64,000 bases of DNA from Spartobacteria bacterium (GCA_021324825.1 JAJPII010000015.1:1-64000), one strand, 5' to 3'. Counted from the stretch's first letter, positions 26,901-37,940 are shown. Made by a program: numbers and translations. Notes: a model not told the origin generated them from the sequence alone.

Positions 26901-27809
26901 CTAATCCGCGGTGTACCACGCGCGGTCGATGAGGTTTATCCCTTTGGCCTCCGCGGTGTTGAATTTCGTCGGGATGGTAATGCGCCCCGCGCGCGCTTTT
27001 ATTTCTTCCGCGGTGAAGGCGCCGTTTACCTGGAAATGCAGGTGCGGCACGTTGCTCTCCACCGTGTCGCCGCTCGCCGCCAGGATGTCGCCCGCCTTTA
27101 CCCGCTGCCATTGCTTCACGCGGGCGCTGTTTTCCAGCAGGTCGGCGTAGAGGGCGCTTGTCCCGTCGGCGTGGAAGATCATGATGAAGTTCCCGAATTT
27201 GTCGGGCGGGGTGCGATCCTTCTCCTGGCTCACCGCCACGACCAGGCCGTCCCGCGCGGCGCACACGGGCGAGCCTTCCGGCATCATGAAATCCAGGGCG
27301 TACCGGTTCGCGTGCGCCCCTTCCATATAGCCGACTCCCACGAAACAGCGCGTCCCCGCCGGAACCGGCAGGCGGTATGGAAACTCGGGGTTGAAAGATT
27401 CGGTGATCGACGGCGTCTCGTGCGCGACGGGGGTGGGTTGCGCGCGGACCCGCTGCCTTGGCGCCGGTTGCTCCTCCGCCGCCGGCGTGCCGGAAGGGGC
27501 GATGGAATAGTCCAGTTTATAGGAATAGGCGGCCGGGGGCGCGCCCTCCGTCTGGAAGAGCGCGGTCAGCGGGACGGAATCGCCGGGCAGGCAGCGCTTG
27601 GTGACGGCGGAGGGCCAGCCGTTGCTCGTCGCATTCCGCACGTCGGTCAATTCTATCTTTAACTGGAGGGTCTCGATGCCGTGGTTTTCGGCGAAGATCC
27701 GGATGATGTCCCCGCTGCGGATATCATAAATGCGAACATCCGGCGGGGCGGCGGCTCTGAGGAGGGCCGCGGGCAGGAGCAAAAGCAACAGCAGCGCGCG
27801 CGCAAACAT
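26901..27809 (-). CDS. Secreted M23-type metallopeptidase
   Basis: Protein of 302 residues from ATG 27809, which begins a clear signal peptide (MFARALLLLLLLPAALLRAA). The frame is open much further upstream, but only antisense to nfeD. Residues 20-135 form a beta-rich N-terminal domain, followed by a Pro-rich linker. The C-terminal peptidase domain has the zinc-site pattern HANRYALDF, then EGSPVCAARDGLVVAV and the HLHF motif (VPHLHFQVNG). It is expected to cut peptidoglycan cross-links or stems in the periplasm. Divergent from nfeD across 81 nt. Confidence 0.88.
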   Translation of the reverse strand: MFARALLLLLLLPAALLRAAAPPDVRIYDIRSGDIIRIFAENHGIETLQLKIELTDVRNATSNGWPSAVTKRCLPGDSVPLTALFQTEGAPPAAYSYKLDYSIAPSGTPAAEEQPAPRQRVRAQPTPVAHETPSITESFNPEFPYRLPVPAGTRCFVGVGYMEGAHANRYALDFMMPEGSPVCAARDGLVVAVSQEKDRTPPDKFGNFIMIFHADGTSALYADLLENSARVKQWQRVKAGDILAASGDTVESNVPHLHFQVNGAFTAEEIKARAGRITIPTKFNTAEAKGINLIDRAWYTAD

Positions 27810-27890
27810 GGCAAGGCTCTCTCGGAAGCTTGTTCCGTGCCGCCAGAATGGCCTTGCTGACGCCGCCCCCAGAGTGGAAGCTCTCCCTTG

Positions 27891-29249
27891 ATGAGAAGCC
27901 TGCTTTCCCTCGCCTGCTTCCTGGTTGCCGCCGCGGCCTTTGCGGCCGATTCCGCGGTGGTGATCATCCCTCTCCACGGCGTCGTGTCGGAGGCGCAATT
28001 CTTCTTCCTGCGCCGCGCGCTGAAGGAGGCGGAGTCGCGGCACGCGGGCGCGGTGGTGCTGGACATGGACACGTACGGCGGGGAACTCCAGGCCGCGGAG
28101 GAGATGTCCGACGCCCTGGCGAAAGCGGCCATGCCCACCATTGCTTATATAGACACGAACGCCGGTTCGGCGGGCGCGATCATCGCCCTCTCCACCAAAC
28201 GTATCTATATGGCTCCGGTCAGCGCCATCGGCGCGGCGGCGCCCGTCGCGGGCGGCGGGGCGGAACTCCCCCCGACCATCAGCGAAAAGAGCGTCTCCTA
28301 CTTTTCCGGGTATTCGCGGAGCATGGCCGAGAAGAACGGGCATAACCCGGAAGTCGCCGAAGCCTTCATCAACAAGGACAAGGAGGTCAAGATCGGCGGC
28401 GCGGTGATCCATCCCAAAGGCGCCGTCCTCACCCTCGGCGCGCAGGAAGCCGTGAAGCTTTACGACGGCAAACCGCTCCTCGCGGCGGGCATCGCCGATT
28501 CGCTGGATGACGTGTTGAAAATGGCCGGGTATTCCAAGGCGCGCGTCACCATCGAGCCCGCGGGGTTCGAGCGCCTCGCCTTCTGGGTCACGGAACTGGC
28601 GCCGATCTTCTTGCTCATAGGCATCGTCGGCGCGTACCTCGAAGTCAAAATGCACGGAACGCTGATCCCGGGAATCATAGCCGCCTTCGCCTTTCTCATC
28701 TTCTTCACGGGGCATTACGTCGCGGGCCTGGCGGGCTGGGAGACGGTGGTCTGCTTCATCATCGGCCTGGCCCTTGTAATCGGAGAACTGTTCCTGCATC
28801 CCGGCACGATCCTTCCCGGTTTGGCCGGGATTCTCCTCATCATCGGTTCGCTCCTCTGGGCGATGGTCGACCGCTACCCCGTCGATCCGCTCGTCCCCAG
28901 CGGCCACATGCTGGCCGTGCCGCTGCGCAACATGACCATAGCCATCGCCGCATCGGCGGCGGTCATCTTCATCCTGGGCAAATACCTGCCGCGGACATTC
29001 CTGTACCGGCGGCTGGTGCTGGGCGCCGCAAACTCCAGGGGGCCGTCGTTTTCCGGGCCGGACGCCCCTTCGCGGATCGCCCCCGGCGCGGAAGGCGTGG
29101 CCCGGACAATCCTGCGCCCGAGCGGCAAGGCCGAGTTTGGCGACAAGCTCGTCGATGTCATCACGCAGGGCGAATTCATCACCCCGAACACGCCGCTCCA
29201 CGTCCTGACGGTGGAAGGCTCGCGCATCGTCGTCGAACAAAGGAAATAA
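27891..29249 (+). CDS. NfeD/ClpP-class membrane-bound serine protease
   Basis: Protein of 452 residues from ATG 27891 (a TTG directly before it is also in frame). A signal peptide (1-19) leads into a ClpP/SppA-like protease domain with the nucleophile Ser93 in NAGSAGA and the probable base Lys133 (SEKSVSYF), matching the Ser-Lys dyad of NfeD 1510-N-type proteases. Four or five membrane helices follow (about 230-365) and then a C-terminal OB-fold NfeD domain with GAEGVARTILRPSGKAEFGD. These proteins act with membrane stomatins in membrane quality control. No stomatin gene is adjacent. Confidence 0.92.
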   Translation: MRSLLSLACFLVAAAAFAADSAVVIIPLHGVVSEAQFFFLRRALKEAESRHAGAVVLDMDTYGGELQAAEEMSDALAKAAMPTIAYIDTNAGSAGAIIALSTKRIYMAPVSAIGAAAPVAGGGAELPPTISEKSVSYFSGYSRSMAEKNGHNPEVAEAFINKDKEVKIGGAVIHPKGAVLTLGAQEAVKLYDGKPLLAAGIADSLDDVLKMAGYSKARVTIEPAGFERLAFWVTELAPIFLLIGIVGAYLEVKMHGTLIPGIIAAFAFLIFFTGHYVAGLAGWETVVCFIIGLALVIGELFLHPGTILPGLAGILLIIGSLLWAMVDRYPVDPLVPSGHMLAVPLRNMTIAIAASAAVIFILGKYLPRTFLYRRLVLGAANSRGPSFSGPDAPSRIAPGAEGVARTILRPSGKAEFGDKLVDVITQGEFITPNTPLHVLTVEGSRIVVEQRK

Positions 29250-29252
29250 CCC

Positions 29253-29861
29253 ATGGAAAAACCCGCGCCCGCGAATCACCCCGTCCACGACCTTATCCTC
29301 CGGCGCTGGAGTCCGCGCGCATTTGATGACAGGGAGGTGACGGACGGCGAGCTCCTCTCGCTGTTCGAAGCCGCGCGGTGGGCTCCTTCGTGTTTTAACG
29401 AGCAACCGTGGAGCTTCCTCGTCGCGACGAAAAAGGACGCGCGGGAATACGAACGGCTGCTCAGTTGCCTTGTCGAGTTCAACCAATCGTGGGCGAAGAC
29501 CGCGCCCGTGCTGATGATCTCCATCGCGCACCTGCAATTCCAAAGGAACGCCAAGCCCAACCGCCACGGCGTGCATGACGTGGGCCTCGCGGTCGAGAAC
29601 ATGGTCCTCCAGGCGACCTCGATGGGCCTCTTCGTGCACCAGATGGCGGGGTTCGACGCGGACAAAGTGCGCGAATTGTACGGCGTGCCGGAAACGCACG
29701 AACCGGTCGCGGCCATCGCGCTCGGGCGCCCCGGCGACGCGGCAAAGCTGGAAAGCGAGAAAGCGCGGCAAGGCGAAACCGAACCGAGGGAACGCAAGCC
29801 GCTGGACGCCTTCGTCTTTACCGGAAGCTGGGGAAAGACCTCGCCTTTGGCGGAGGCGTGA
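29253..29861 (+). CDS. Nitroreductase-family FMN oxidoreductase
   Basis: Protein of 202 residues starting 3 nt after nfeD. N-terminal FMN-binding pattern RRWSPRAFDDREV, then FEAARWAPSCFNEQPWSF, the central GLAVENMVLQATSMGLFVHQMAGFD helix and C-terminal VAAIALGRPGD. These enzymes reduce nitro compounds or quinone-like substrates with NAD(P)H; the substrate here is unknown. Confidence 0.92.
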   Translation: MEKPAPANHPVHDLILRRWSPRAFDDREVTDGELLSLFEAARWAPSCFNEQPWSFLVATKKDAREYERLLSCLVEFNQSWAKTAPVLMISIAHLQFQRNAKPNRHGVHDVGLAVENMVLQATSMGLFVHQMAGFDADKVRELYGVPETHEPVAAIALGRPGDAAKLESEKARQGETEPRERKPLDAFVFTGSWGKTSPLAEA

Positions 29862-29901
29862 AAATTCGCCGGCGGGAGCCGTTTTTTCCTCGCATCGCCT
29901 C

Positions 29902-29931
29902 TTGACGCCATGTGGCGGAACCCCCTACCAT
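29902..29931 (+). promoter_or_regulatory. Probable sigma-70-type promoter for the accB operon
   Basis: TTGACG (29902-29907), an 18-bp spacer and TACCAT (29926-29931) lie just upstream of accB, leaving a short leader with a GGAG ribosome-binding site at 29943. Position in the only gap (91 nt) before a five-gene operon supports it. Confidence 0.5.
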
Positions 29932-29952
29932 GCATTCCCCTAGGAGATACAT

Positions 29953-30408
29953 TTGGACATAAAAGAAATCAGAGCCCTCATCGACCTGATGAAGAAGAAC
30001 GACCTCTCGGTCTTCAAGATGGAAAAAGAGGGCTTCAAGATCACGTTGAAGCGGAACGAATTCGACGGCATCGTTCCCGCCCCGGCCCCTGCCGCCCCTG
30101 TTTACGCGAGCGCTCCCGCGCAGGCGGCGCCTCCGGCCGCGGCTTCCGCCCCGGCTGCCGCTCCCAAGGAAGCGGGTAAGGAGATCACCTCGCCCATGGT
30201 CGGGACGTTTTACCGCGCGCCTTCTCCCGAAGCGCCGGCTTACGCCGAGCCCGGCACGGAAGTCACCGAGGAAACGGTCGTCTGCATCATCGAAGCGATG
30301 AAGATGATGAACGAGATAAAGGCTGAAACCAAGGGCGTCATCGCCGAGGTTTTGGTCGAGAACGGGACGCCGGTGCAATTCGGCCAGGCGCTCTTCAGGC
30401 TCAGGTAA
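29953..30408 (+). CDS. accB: Biotin carboxyl carrier protein of acetyl-CoA carboxylase (TTG start)
   Basis: Protein of 151 residues. The TTG at 29953 fits the start: GGAG lies six bases upstream, and the N-terminus [18 protein letters not shown] matches family starts. An N-terminal helix is followed by an Ala/Pro-rich linker (about 42-72) and the biotinyl domain with Lys117 in the EAMKMM motif. Biotin on Lys117 carries CO2 from AccC to the carboxyltransferase. First gene of accB-accC-thiE-pfkB-aas; accA and accD are not in this window. Confidence 0.96.
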   Translation: MDIKEIRALIDLMKKNDLSVFKMEKEGFKITLKRNEFDGIVPAPAPAAPVYASAPAQAAPPAAASAPAAAPKEAGKEITSPMVGTFYRAPSPEAPAYAEPGTEVTEETVVCIIEAMKMMNEIKAETKGVIAEVLVENGTPVQFGQALFRLR

Positions 30409-30427
30409 CCGCGCGGGCGGACACCGC

Positions 30428-31788
<1,361 letters not shown>

Positions 31789-31792
<4 letters not shown>

Positions 31793-32427
31793 GAGCGCCG
31801 GGCCAATGCCGGCTGTACGGCATTCTCGACCTCGGCTATGTCTATGTGAATGACGCGGCGCGCATCGCCTCGCGGATGCTCGAAGGCGGCGTCGACATCC
31901 TGCAACTGCGGGCGAAGGGACGCCCTGCCGGCGAGATTCTGGACATAGCCGGCGCGCTCCTCTCGATGACCGCCGAGGCGGGCGTTCCGCTCATCCTGAA
32001 CGATTTTCCCGAACTCGTCGCGCCGTCCCACGCGAGCGGGGCGCACATCGGCCAGGATGACGGAAGCATCGCGCGGGCGAGAAGGTTGGCGGGCGAGGGC
32101 AGCCTCATTGGCAGATCGACCCACAGCCTGGAACAGGCGGTCGCCGCGCAGCAGGAAGGCGCGGACTACATCGGGTTCGGCCCGCTGTTCGCCACCCCCA
32201 CCAAGCCCGATTACGCCCCCATCGGCCTCGACATGATTCGGCGCGTCCACGAGTTGGTGCGCCTTCCGATCTTCTGCATCGGCGGCGTCAAGCTGGAGAA
32301 CCTGGAGCAAGTCGTCGCCGCCGGAGCCGCGCGGGTCGTCATCGTCTCGGGGATTTTGAAGGCGGACGACATCGTCACTTACTCGCGGAACGCGAAGAAA
32401 ATCCTTTTAACCCACGCCGGCGGTTGA
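31789..32427 (+). CDS. thiE: Thiamine-phosphate synthase
   Basis: Protein of 212 residues. The start is a TTG overlapping the accC stop (TTGA, 31789-31792); the nearby ATG at 31806 region is out of frame. TIM-barrel with ThiE motifs: LQLRAKG (DIL-QLR), [44 protein letters not shown] and [10 protein letters not shown]. It joins the thiazole and pyrimidine moieties to make thiamine phosphate. The position between accC and a sugar-kinase gene is unusual, but spacing suggests co-transcription. No other thi genes are in view. Confidence 0.9.
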
Positions 32428-32444
32428 TAAGAGCCTGATTCCCT

Positions 32445-33362
32445 ATGTCCGTCCTTGTTGTTGGTTCCATCGGCCTCGATACAGTCAAAACCCCCGTCGA
32501 GGAGCATGCGGACCTGCTGGGCGGCTCGGCCTCTTACGCGGCGGTCAGCGCCAGCTTCTTTACCGGCGTCAACCTTATCGGCATCGTCGGCACGGATTTT
32601 CCGACCCGGCACGTCGAGTACCTCAAGTCGCGGCGCATCGACATCGAGGGCCTCCAGATCGTCCCCGGCAAGACCTTCCGCTGGTCCGGCGAATACGAGT
32701 GGGACTTGAACACCCGCCGCACCCGCAGCGTGGAATTGAACGTCTTCGAGCACTTCAGCCCGCATCTTCCCAAGGCCGGCGCCGCCATCCCGTACGTCCT
32801 GCTGGCGAACATCGCCCCCGCGCTCCAGAGCCACGTTCTCGACCAGATGTCCCAGCCGCGCTTCATCATCGCCGACACGATGGACTTGTGGATTGACATC
32901 GCCCGCGAGCCGCTGCTGGCGTTGCTCGCCCGGGTCGATCTTCTCATCCTCAACGACGGCGAGGCCCGGCAACTCACGGGCGAAACCAGCCTCGTGAAAG
33001 CGGGAGGCAGGATTCGCAAGCTCGGCCCGAAATACGTCGCGATCAAAAAAGGCGAGCACGGCTGCCTCCTTTTCGGCGAGAGCGCCTTCTTCAGTTGCGG
33101 CGCGTATCCGCTGGAAGACATCCACGACCCCACGGGCGCGGGCGACACGTTCGCGGGCGGCCTGGCGGGTTATCTCGCCAGCCTCAATCAGAGCGCCGTC
33201 ACCTTCGAGCAACTAAGAAAAGCCGTCGTCTATGGCAGCGTCATGGCCAGCTTCAACGTCGAGTCCTTCAGCCTCGAGCGCCTGCGGACCCTGACCCAGC
33301 AGGACATCGAGGACCGCTACCGGATGTTCAAGCTGATGAGCCACTTCGAAGAATTGCGGTAA
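32445..33362 (+). CDS. PfkB-family carbohydrate/nucleoside kinase
   Basis: Protein of 305 residues, 17 nt after thiE. N-terminal GSIGLDTVKTP and LLGGSASYAAVSASFF (substrate side) and the C-terminal PfkB signature DPTGAGDTFAGGLAGYL with its catalytic Asp. Family members phosphorylate ribose, fructose-type sugars, adenosine or similar. The substrate cannot be told from sequence. Confidence 0.88.
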   Translation: MSVLVVGSIGLDTVKTPVEEHADLLGGSASYAAVSASFFTGVNLIGIVGTDFPTRHVEYLKSRRIDIEGLQIVPGKTFRWSGEYEWDLNTRRTRSVELNVFEHFSPHLPKAGAAIPYVLLANIAPALQSHVLDQMSQPRFIIADTMDLWIDIAREPLLALLARVDLLILNDGEARQLTGETSLVKAGGRIRKLGPKYVAIKKGEHGCLLFGESAFFSCGAYPLEDIHDPTGAGDTFAGGLAGYLASLNQSAVTFEQLRKAVVYGSVMASFNVESFSLERLRTLTQQDIEDRYRMFKLMSHFEELR

Positions 33363-33366
33363 GCCG

Positions 33367-35565
33367 ATGCGCCAGGGTGCGTTCTACCGCTTCGCGAGGA
33401 TCCTCGCGCGAACGGTCTATCGCGTCACCGTCCACGGACTCGGGAATCTGCCGGAGGGCGGCTTTCTCCTGCTGCCGAACCATGTCACCTGGGTTGACGC
33501 CATCGTCCTGCAACTCGCGTGTCCGCGCCCGATCCGCTTCGTCGTTTACGATACGATCTATAAACAGCGGCTGCTTAATCCGCTCTTCCGCCTTCTCGAC
33601 GCGATTCCCATCTCGCCCCGGCATTCCAAAGACGCCGTCCGCGAAGCCGCCGAACGCATCCGGGCGGGCGAGATCGTCTGCATCTTTCCGGAAGGGGAGC
33701 TTTCGCGCACGGGCATCCTCCTTCGTTTAAAACGCGGCTTCGAATTGATAGCCCGTTCCGCGGATGCTCCCGTCGTCCCCGTATGGCTCGACCAACTCTG
33801 GGGTTCCATCTTCTCTTTCTATGGCGGCAGGTATTTCAATAAAATCCCGCGCCATCTGCCGTACCCCGTCACAGTGGCCTTCGGCGCGCCGCTCGCGCCG
33901 GGCGAAGCAGTCGTCGAAACCTTGCGCGAAAGACTCCTGGAACTTGGCGAGTTCTGCTACCAGCAGCGCCCCATCCTGCAAGGGCATCTGGCGGAAGCGT
34001 GCCTGCGCGGCCTCAAGCACCGGCAATTTGAAACCCACGTCATCGACGGCATGGATGAAAGCCGGCTCTCGCGCGGCTCGCTGCTTGCCGCGGGCATCGC
34101 CCTCGCGCTGCATCTAAAGAAGATCGCGCCGGACGAAAAACGCATCGGCGTCGTCCTGCCCGCTGGCAAAGGCGGCATGCTGGCGAACCTGGCCCTCATG
34201 CTTGCGGGCAAGACGCCGGTGAACCTGAACTTCACCGCCGGCCGCGCCTCGCTGGAAGGCGCCATCCGCATCGCGGGCCTGCGGCGCGTCCTCACCGCGG
34301 GGCCGATGGAAAAGAGGCTTCAGGATTTCCCCTGGCCCGAGCACCGGCTCCTGCTCGAAAAATTAATCCCCGCCTTGCGCTCGCAAATGATCTTCTGGCG
34401 GGTGTTGGTCCTCCTGCTCCCGTGGCGTCTGCTCGCGAAAGCCGCGGGCATTCCCGTGCGCGGCGACCGGGAGGAAGCCGTGCTCCTCTTCACCAGCGGC
34501 AGCGCGGGCGAGCCGAAAGGCGTCGTCCTGAGCCATCGCAACATCCTCGCCAACGTCTCGCAATTCTCGCTCATGCTCAGCCTCACGCGCGAGGACGCCG
34601 TCCTTGCTTCGCTGCCGTTCTTCCACAGCTTTGGCTGCACCGTCACCCTCTGGTATCCGTTCGTGGAGGGCGTCCGCGTCGTCACGTATCCCAATCCGCT
34701 CGAAGTCACAAAGACGGCCGAACTCATCGAGCGGCACAAGATAACCCTGCTTCTCGCCGCGCCCACCTTCCTGCGCGGCTATCTGCGCAAGGCGACCAAG
34801 GAACAACTGGAATCCCTGAATCTCATCGTCACCGGCGCCGAGAAACTGCCCAAGGAATTGCGCGAAGCCTTCCACGAGCGGTTCGACAAGAAAGTCATGG
34901 AAGGGTACGGCCTCACCGAGACGGCTCCCGTCGTCAGCGTCAACCTCCCCGAGCCGCGCAGCCGCCCCGGCGACAACGTGCAATCCTCCAGCCGCGACGG
35001 CTCCGCGGGCAAGCTGGCGCCAGGCGTCGCCGCGCAGATCCGCGACCCCGAGTCGGGCGGCCGCCTTTCGCTCCACCAAACGGGCATGCTCTGGCTGCGC
35101 GGCCCGAATATATTCGAAGGCTACCTCGGCGACCCGGAGCGGACCGCCGGCGTCCTCATCGACGGCTGGTTCAAGACCGGCGACCTCGGCCGGTTCGACG
35201 AGGACGGCTTCCTCTACATCGAAGGCCGCATCAGCCGCTTCTCGAAGATCGGCGGCGAAATGGTGCCGCACCAAACCCTGGAAGCCGCCATTTACAAAAC
35301 CTTGGGGCACGGCTCCGACGAGGAGCGGACGATCGTCATCATGGGCGTCCCGGATGAATCGAAGGGCGAAGCCATCCTCCTTCTGAGCGCCGTCGACCTC
35401 GACCTCGCGGCCCTGCGTTCCAAGCTCCTGGCAGACGGCATCCCCAGCCTCTGGATTCCAAAGAAAGTCGTCCGCATCGACGCCATCCCGCTCCTCGCCT
35501 CCGGCAAGCTCGACCTCGGGCGTTGCGCAAAACTCGCCTCCGGCTTGCCGAACGCCGCGAATTAG
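33367..35565 (+). CDS. Bifunctional acyltransferase / acyl-ACP (AMP-forming) synthetase, Aas-like
   Basis: Protein of 732 residues, close to E. coli Aas in length and domain order. An N-terminal PlsC domain (about 1-200) has the NHVTWVD (HX4D) motif and the FPEGELSRTG motif. It is followed by an AMP-forming ligase domain with LFTSGSAGEPKGVVLSH, GYGLTETAPVVS, GWFKTGDLGRFDEDGFLYIEGR and a late Lys in LLASGKLD. Aas re-acylates lysophospholipid using ACP and fatty acid; here it probably recycles lysolipids or activates fatty acids. It closes the accBC operon, fitting lipid metabolism. No LplT transporter domain is fused. Confidence 0.88.
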   Translation: MRQGAFYRFARILARTVYRVTVHGLGNLPEGGFLLLPNHVTWVDAIVLQLACPRPIRFVVYDTIYKQRLLNPLFRLLDAIPISPRHSKDAVREAAERIRAGEIVCIFPEGELSRTGILLRLKRGFELIARSADAPVVPVWLDQLWGSIFSFYGGRYFNKIPRHLPYPVTVAFGAPLAPGEAVVETLRERLLELGEFCYQQRPILQGHLAEACLRGLKHRQFETHVIDGMDESRLSRGSLLAAGIALALHLKKIAPDEKRIGVVLPAGKGGMLANLALMLAGKTPVNLNFTAGRASLEGAIRIAGLRRVLTAGPMEKRLQDFPWPEHRLLLEKLIPALRSQMIFWRVLVLLLPWRLLAKAAGIPVRGDREEAVLLFTSGSAGEPKGVVLSHRNILANVSQFSLMLSLTREDAVLASLPFFHSFGCTVTLWYPFVEGVRVVTYPNPLEVTKTAELIERHKITLLLAAPTFLRGYLRKATKEQLESLNLIVTGAEKLPKELREAFHERFDKKVMEGYGLTETAPVVSVNLPEPRSRPGDNVQSSSRDGSAGKLAPGVAAQIRDPESGGRLSLHQTGMLWLRGPNIFEGYLGDPERTAGVLIDGWFKTGDLGRFDEDGFLYIEGRISRFSKIGGEMVPHQTLEAAIYKTLGHGSDEERTIVIMGVPDESKGEAILLLSAVDLDLAALRSKLLADGIPSLWIPKKVVRIDAIPLLASGKLDLGRCAKLASGLPNAAN

Positions 35566-35584
35566 GAGACACTTTTCAGACGGA

Positions 35585-35655
35585 TACCCCGTGGTGTAAC
35601 GGTAACACAGCGCCCTTTGGAGGCGTTATTCATGGTTCGAATCCATGCGGGGTAG
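35585..35655 (+). tRNA. tRNA-Gln (anticodon UUG)
   Basis: A full cloverleaf can be drawn: acceptor stem TACCCCG/CGGGGTA; D stem GTGT/ACAC; anticodon stem GCGCC/GGCGT with loop CTTTGGA, giving anticodon TTG; T stem CATGG/CCATG with loop TTCGAAT. The discriminator is G and CCA is not encoded. It is 19 nt after the aas-like gene. Confidence 0.93.
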
Positions 35656-35664
35656 CTTTTTTTA
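35656..35664 (+). terminator. T-run directly after tRNA-Gln
   Basis: A run of T residues follows the tRNA 3' end. The tRNA acceptor/T-arm could act as the upstream stem, but there is no separate hairpin, and the next ATG is only two bases on. Weak. Confidence 0.25.
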
Positions 35665-35665
35665 A

Positions 35666-36142
35666 ATGACGACGGAAGAGCAAATGGAGGTGGCGCGCCG
35701 CTGGTATCTCGAGATACTGAGCGGTCCCGTGGGCGACGACACCGCTGTCCGCCGTTCGTCTTCCGCCCCGACCATAGACCAGGTGTTCGCCGCCGATTAC
35801 ACCAACCACGTCATGCCCGCCCCGAAGGATGGATGGAAGAGCGGCATCGCGGGAGCGCGCCAGGTCTTGAAGACATACCGGAGTTCATTCCCGGATTTAA
35901 AGGTGGAGATCGAGCGGCAATGGGTGGAGGACGGCAAGGTTTACACCCGTTACCAGGTTTCCGGGTCGCATACCGGCAAGACTTTTTTCGGAGTCAGCGC
36001 GAATGGAAAACACTACAGCGTCTCGGGCCTCGGGATCGACCGCATCGAGAACGGGAAAATCGTTTCGAGCTGGGGCAGTTGGGATATGCAAAGCCTGATC
36101 GAGCAGATGAACGTTCCCAAGGACTCCGCCGAGATCACCTGA
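35666..36142 (+). CDS. SnoaL-like (ester cyclase family) protein
   Basis: Protein of 158 residues with the SnoaL-like fold pattern: an N-terminal helix (EEQMEVARRWYLEIL), YTNHVMPAP, a VLKTYRSSFPDLKVEIERQWVEDGKVYTRYQ core, SGSHTGKTFFGV and C-terminal GIDRIENGKIVSSWGSWD. Related proteins include polyketide cyclases and many of unknown role. The start lies 11 nt after the tRNA without a visible ribosome-binding site. Confidence 0.75.
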   Translation: MTTEEQMEVARRWYLEILSGPVGDDTAVRRSSSAPTIDQVFAADYTNHVMPAPKDGWKSGIAGARQVLKTYRSSFPDLKVEIERQWVEDGKVYTRYQVSGSHTGKTFFGVSANGKHYSVSGLGIDRIENGKIVSSWGSWDMQSLIEQMNVPKDSAEIT

Positions 36143-36203
36143 TCTCCGCAAAGCGGGAATTGGAGTTGCGCGCGGCCTCGCGCGGGAGCATCCTGCCGCG
36201 CCG

Positions 36204-37886
36204 ATGGCCACCGAAAAGGAAGTCCAGGATTTCCTCCATGCGCTCGAAGAGGGCGCATGGGCGCCTTGGGTGCGGTGGGCGGTGGCGCTGGCGGCGGTTG
36301 CCACCCTGGTTGTCGTCATGATGACCCGGTTCATCGGCCTTTCGGCGCCGGAAGGCATGGAACAGGCCGCGATAGCCCGCGAGATCGCCCGGGGTGACGG
36401 CTTCTCCACCAAGACGATAAGGCCGATGGCGCTCTGGCAGCTCAAGCAGTATCCCGCGGGAAACATCCCCGATACGTTCCACGCCCCGCTCAACCCGTGG
36501 CTGAATTCGCTGTTCCTGCGCCTCCGCTCCAAGGATTGGAAGATAACGCCGGCGACCAATGTCTATGCGCCGGACAAGGTGATAGCGGAGGTCGCGATAG
36601 GGCTTTTCCTGCTGTCGGCCGGCATCAACTATCTCACGGCAAGGCGGCTCTTTGACGCCCGCCTGGCGGCGATCGGGCTGGGCCTCATCCTTCTCTGCGA
36701 CAGCTTTTGGCAATACGCGTTTTCCGGCCTGCCGCAGATGTTGATGCTCTTCCTTTTCAGCGCCGCCGTTCATGCCCTGACACGGGAGGGAATCCTATGG
36801 ACGGCGGCGGCGGGCGTGTTCTTCGGGCTCCTAGCGCTCGCCCACGGGCTGACGATCTGGATTTTCGCCGGCGCGCTGGTTTACGCGTGCTTCGCCTTCG
36901 GCGTCCGGCGCGCGCTTCCGATGCTGGGCCTGTTTGTTCTCTTGTATGCGCCGTGGCTCGTTCGCGACCATCGCGTCTGCGGCGATGCGTTTGGCCTCGG
37001 CATTTACGCCTGCCTCGACGGCGTCGTCCATTCCGGCAGTGCGTGGATGCGGTCGCCCACGCCGTTGTTTGACGCTGTGGGCCCGGGCGCATTCCTTTAT
37101 AAATTCAGGACGCAGGCCGCCTCTCAATTCGACGGCATGTACGGCCTGCTCGGTGGGAGCCTTGCCGCGCCGCTCTTTTTTCCCGCGCTGCTCCATCCCT
37201 TCAAGCGGGCTTCCCTCGCTTCGTTGCGCTGGGGCTTGCTCCTCATGGGGCTGGGAGCGTTCCTTGGAATGTGTTTTTTCGGCCTCGGGGACGCGGAGAG
37301 TCCAGATCCAAACAGCCCGAACAATCTCTACATCCTCTTCACGCCGATGATGATCTGCTACGGCCTGGCCTTTCTTCTCGCGCTCTGGAACCGCCTGGAA
37401 AACGGCTTCCTGCTGGTGCGCATCGGGCTTCTCTCCCTCCTCTACGCCGTGTCGGCGATCCCGCTGCTGAACGGCCTGCTGAAGTCGCAGGGGCGTTTTC
37501 ACTGGCCGCCTTATGTTCCGCCGGTCATCGCCCTCATCAACGGCTGGACGAATGAAAAGGAGATCGTTTGCTCGGACATGCCCTGGGCGGTCGCCTGGTA
37601 TGCGGATCGCAAATGCCTCTGGCTGCCTTCAACGATGAAGCAGTTCCTGCAAATAAGCGATTACGCGGAGCTCGGTTCTCCCCTCGTGGGACTCTTCCTG
37701 ACCCCGGTGACGGGAAACGGCCGCCTCCAGGGCGACATCCTCTCCGGAGAATACGCGGATTGGGCCCGCATCATCCTGGGAGCGCCGCCGCCGGCCAGAT
37801 TCCCGCTGCAATACCCGCAAGTCTTTTTCGTCCGCAACCAATGCATCTACCTCAGCGACTGGCCGCGGTGGAAATCCGCGCGTTGA
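36204..37886 (+). CDS. Membrane glycosyltransferase-like protein (GT39/ArnT type)
   Basis: Protein of 560 residues with about ten membrane helices. The first helix (about 25-45) is followed by a loop with GMEQAAIAREIARGDGF, the place where PMT/ArnT-family enzymes carry their acidic catalytic residue. A large C-terminal soluble part (from about 440) includes CSDMPWAVAWYADRKCLWLP. This layout fits polyprenyl-phosphate-sugar-dependent glycosyltransferases acting outside the membrane. The donor and acceptor are unknown, and the acidic motif is not the canonical DE. Confidence 0.65.
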   Translation: MATEKEVQDFLHALEEGAWAPWVRWAVALAAVATLVVVMMTRFIGLSAPEGMEQAAIAREIARGDGFSTKTIRPMALWQLKQYPAGNIPDTFHAPLNPWLNSLFLRLRSKDWKITPATNVYAPDKVIAEVAIGLFLLSAGINYLTARRLFDARLAAIGLGLILLCDSFWQYAFSGLPQMLMLFLFSAAVHALTREGILWTAAAGVFFGLLALAHGLTIWIFAGALVYACFAFGVRRALPMLGLFVLLYAPWLVRDHRVCGDAFGLGIYACLDGVVHSGSAWMRSPTPLFDAVGPGAFLYKFRTQAASQFDGMYGLLGGSLAAPLFFPALLHPFKRASLASLRWGLLLMGLGAFLGMCFFGLGDAESPDPNSPNNLYILFTPMMICYGLAFLLALWNRLENGFLLVRIGLLSLLYAVSAIPLLNGLLKSQGRFHWPPYVPPVIALINGWTNEKEIVCSDMPWAVAWYADRKCLWLPSTMKQFLQISDYAELGSPLVGLFLTPVTGNGRLQGDILSGEYADWARIILGAPPPARFPLQYPQVFFVRNQCIYLSDWPRWKSAR

Positions 37887-37940
37887 TAGAGCGCCTTTTT
37901 TCTTTACAGCGCCGTCGCGGAGGAGCAAGAATTTGCCTGT

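Noticed and set aside
27810-29771. N-terminal extension of the M23 peptidase frame through nfeD
   Set aside because: The signal peptide at 27809 marks the real start; the extension is antisense to nfeD.
37876-37900. Possible terminator after the glycosyltransferase gene
   Set aside because: The stem is only four base pairs before the T-run, too weak to call.
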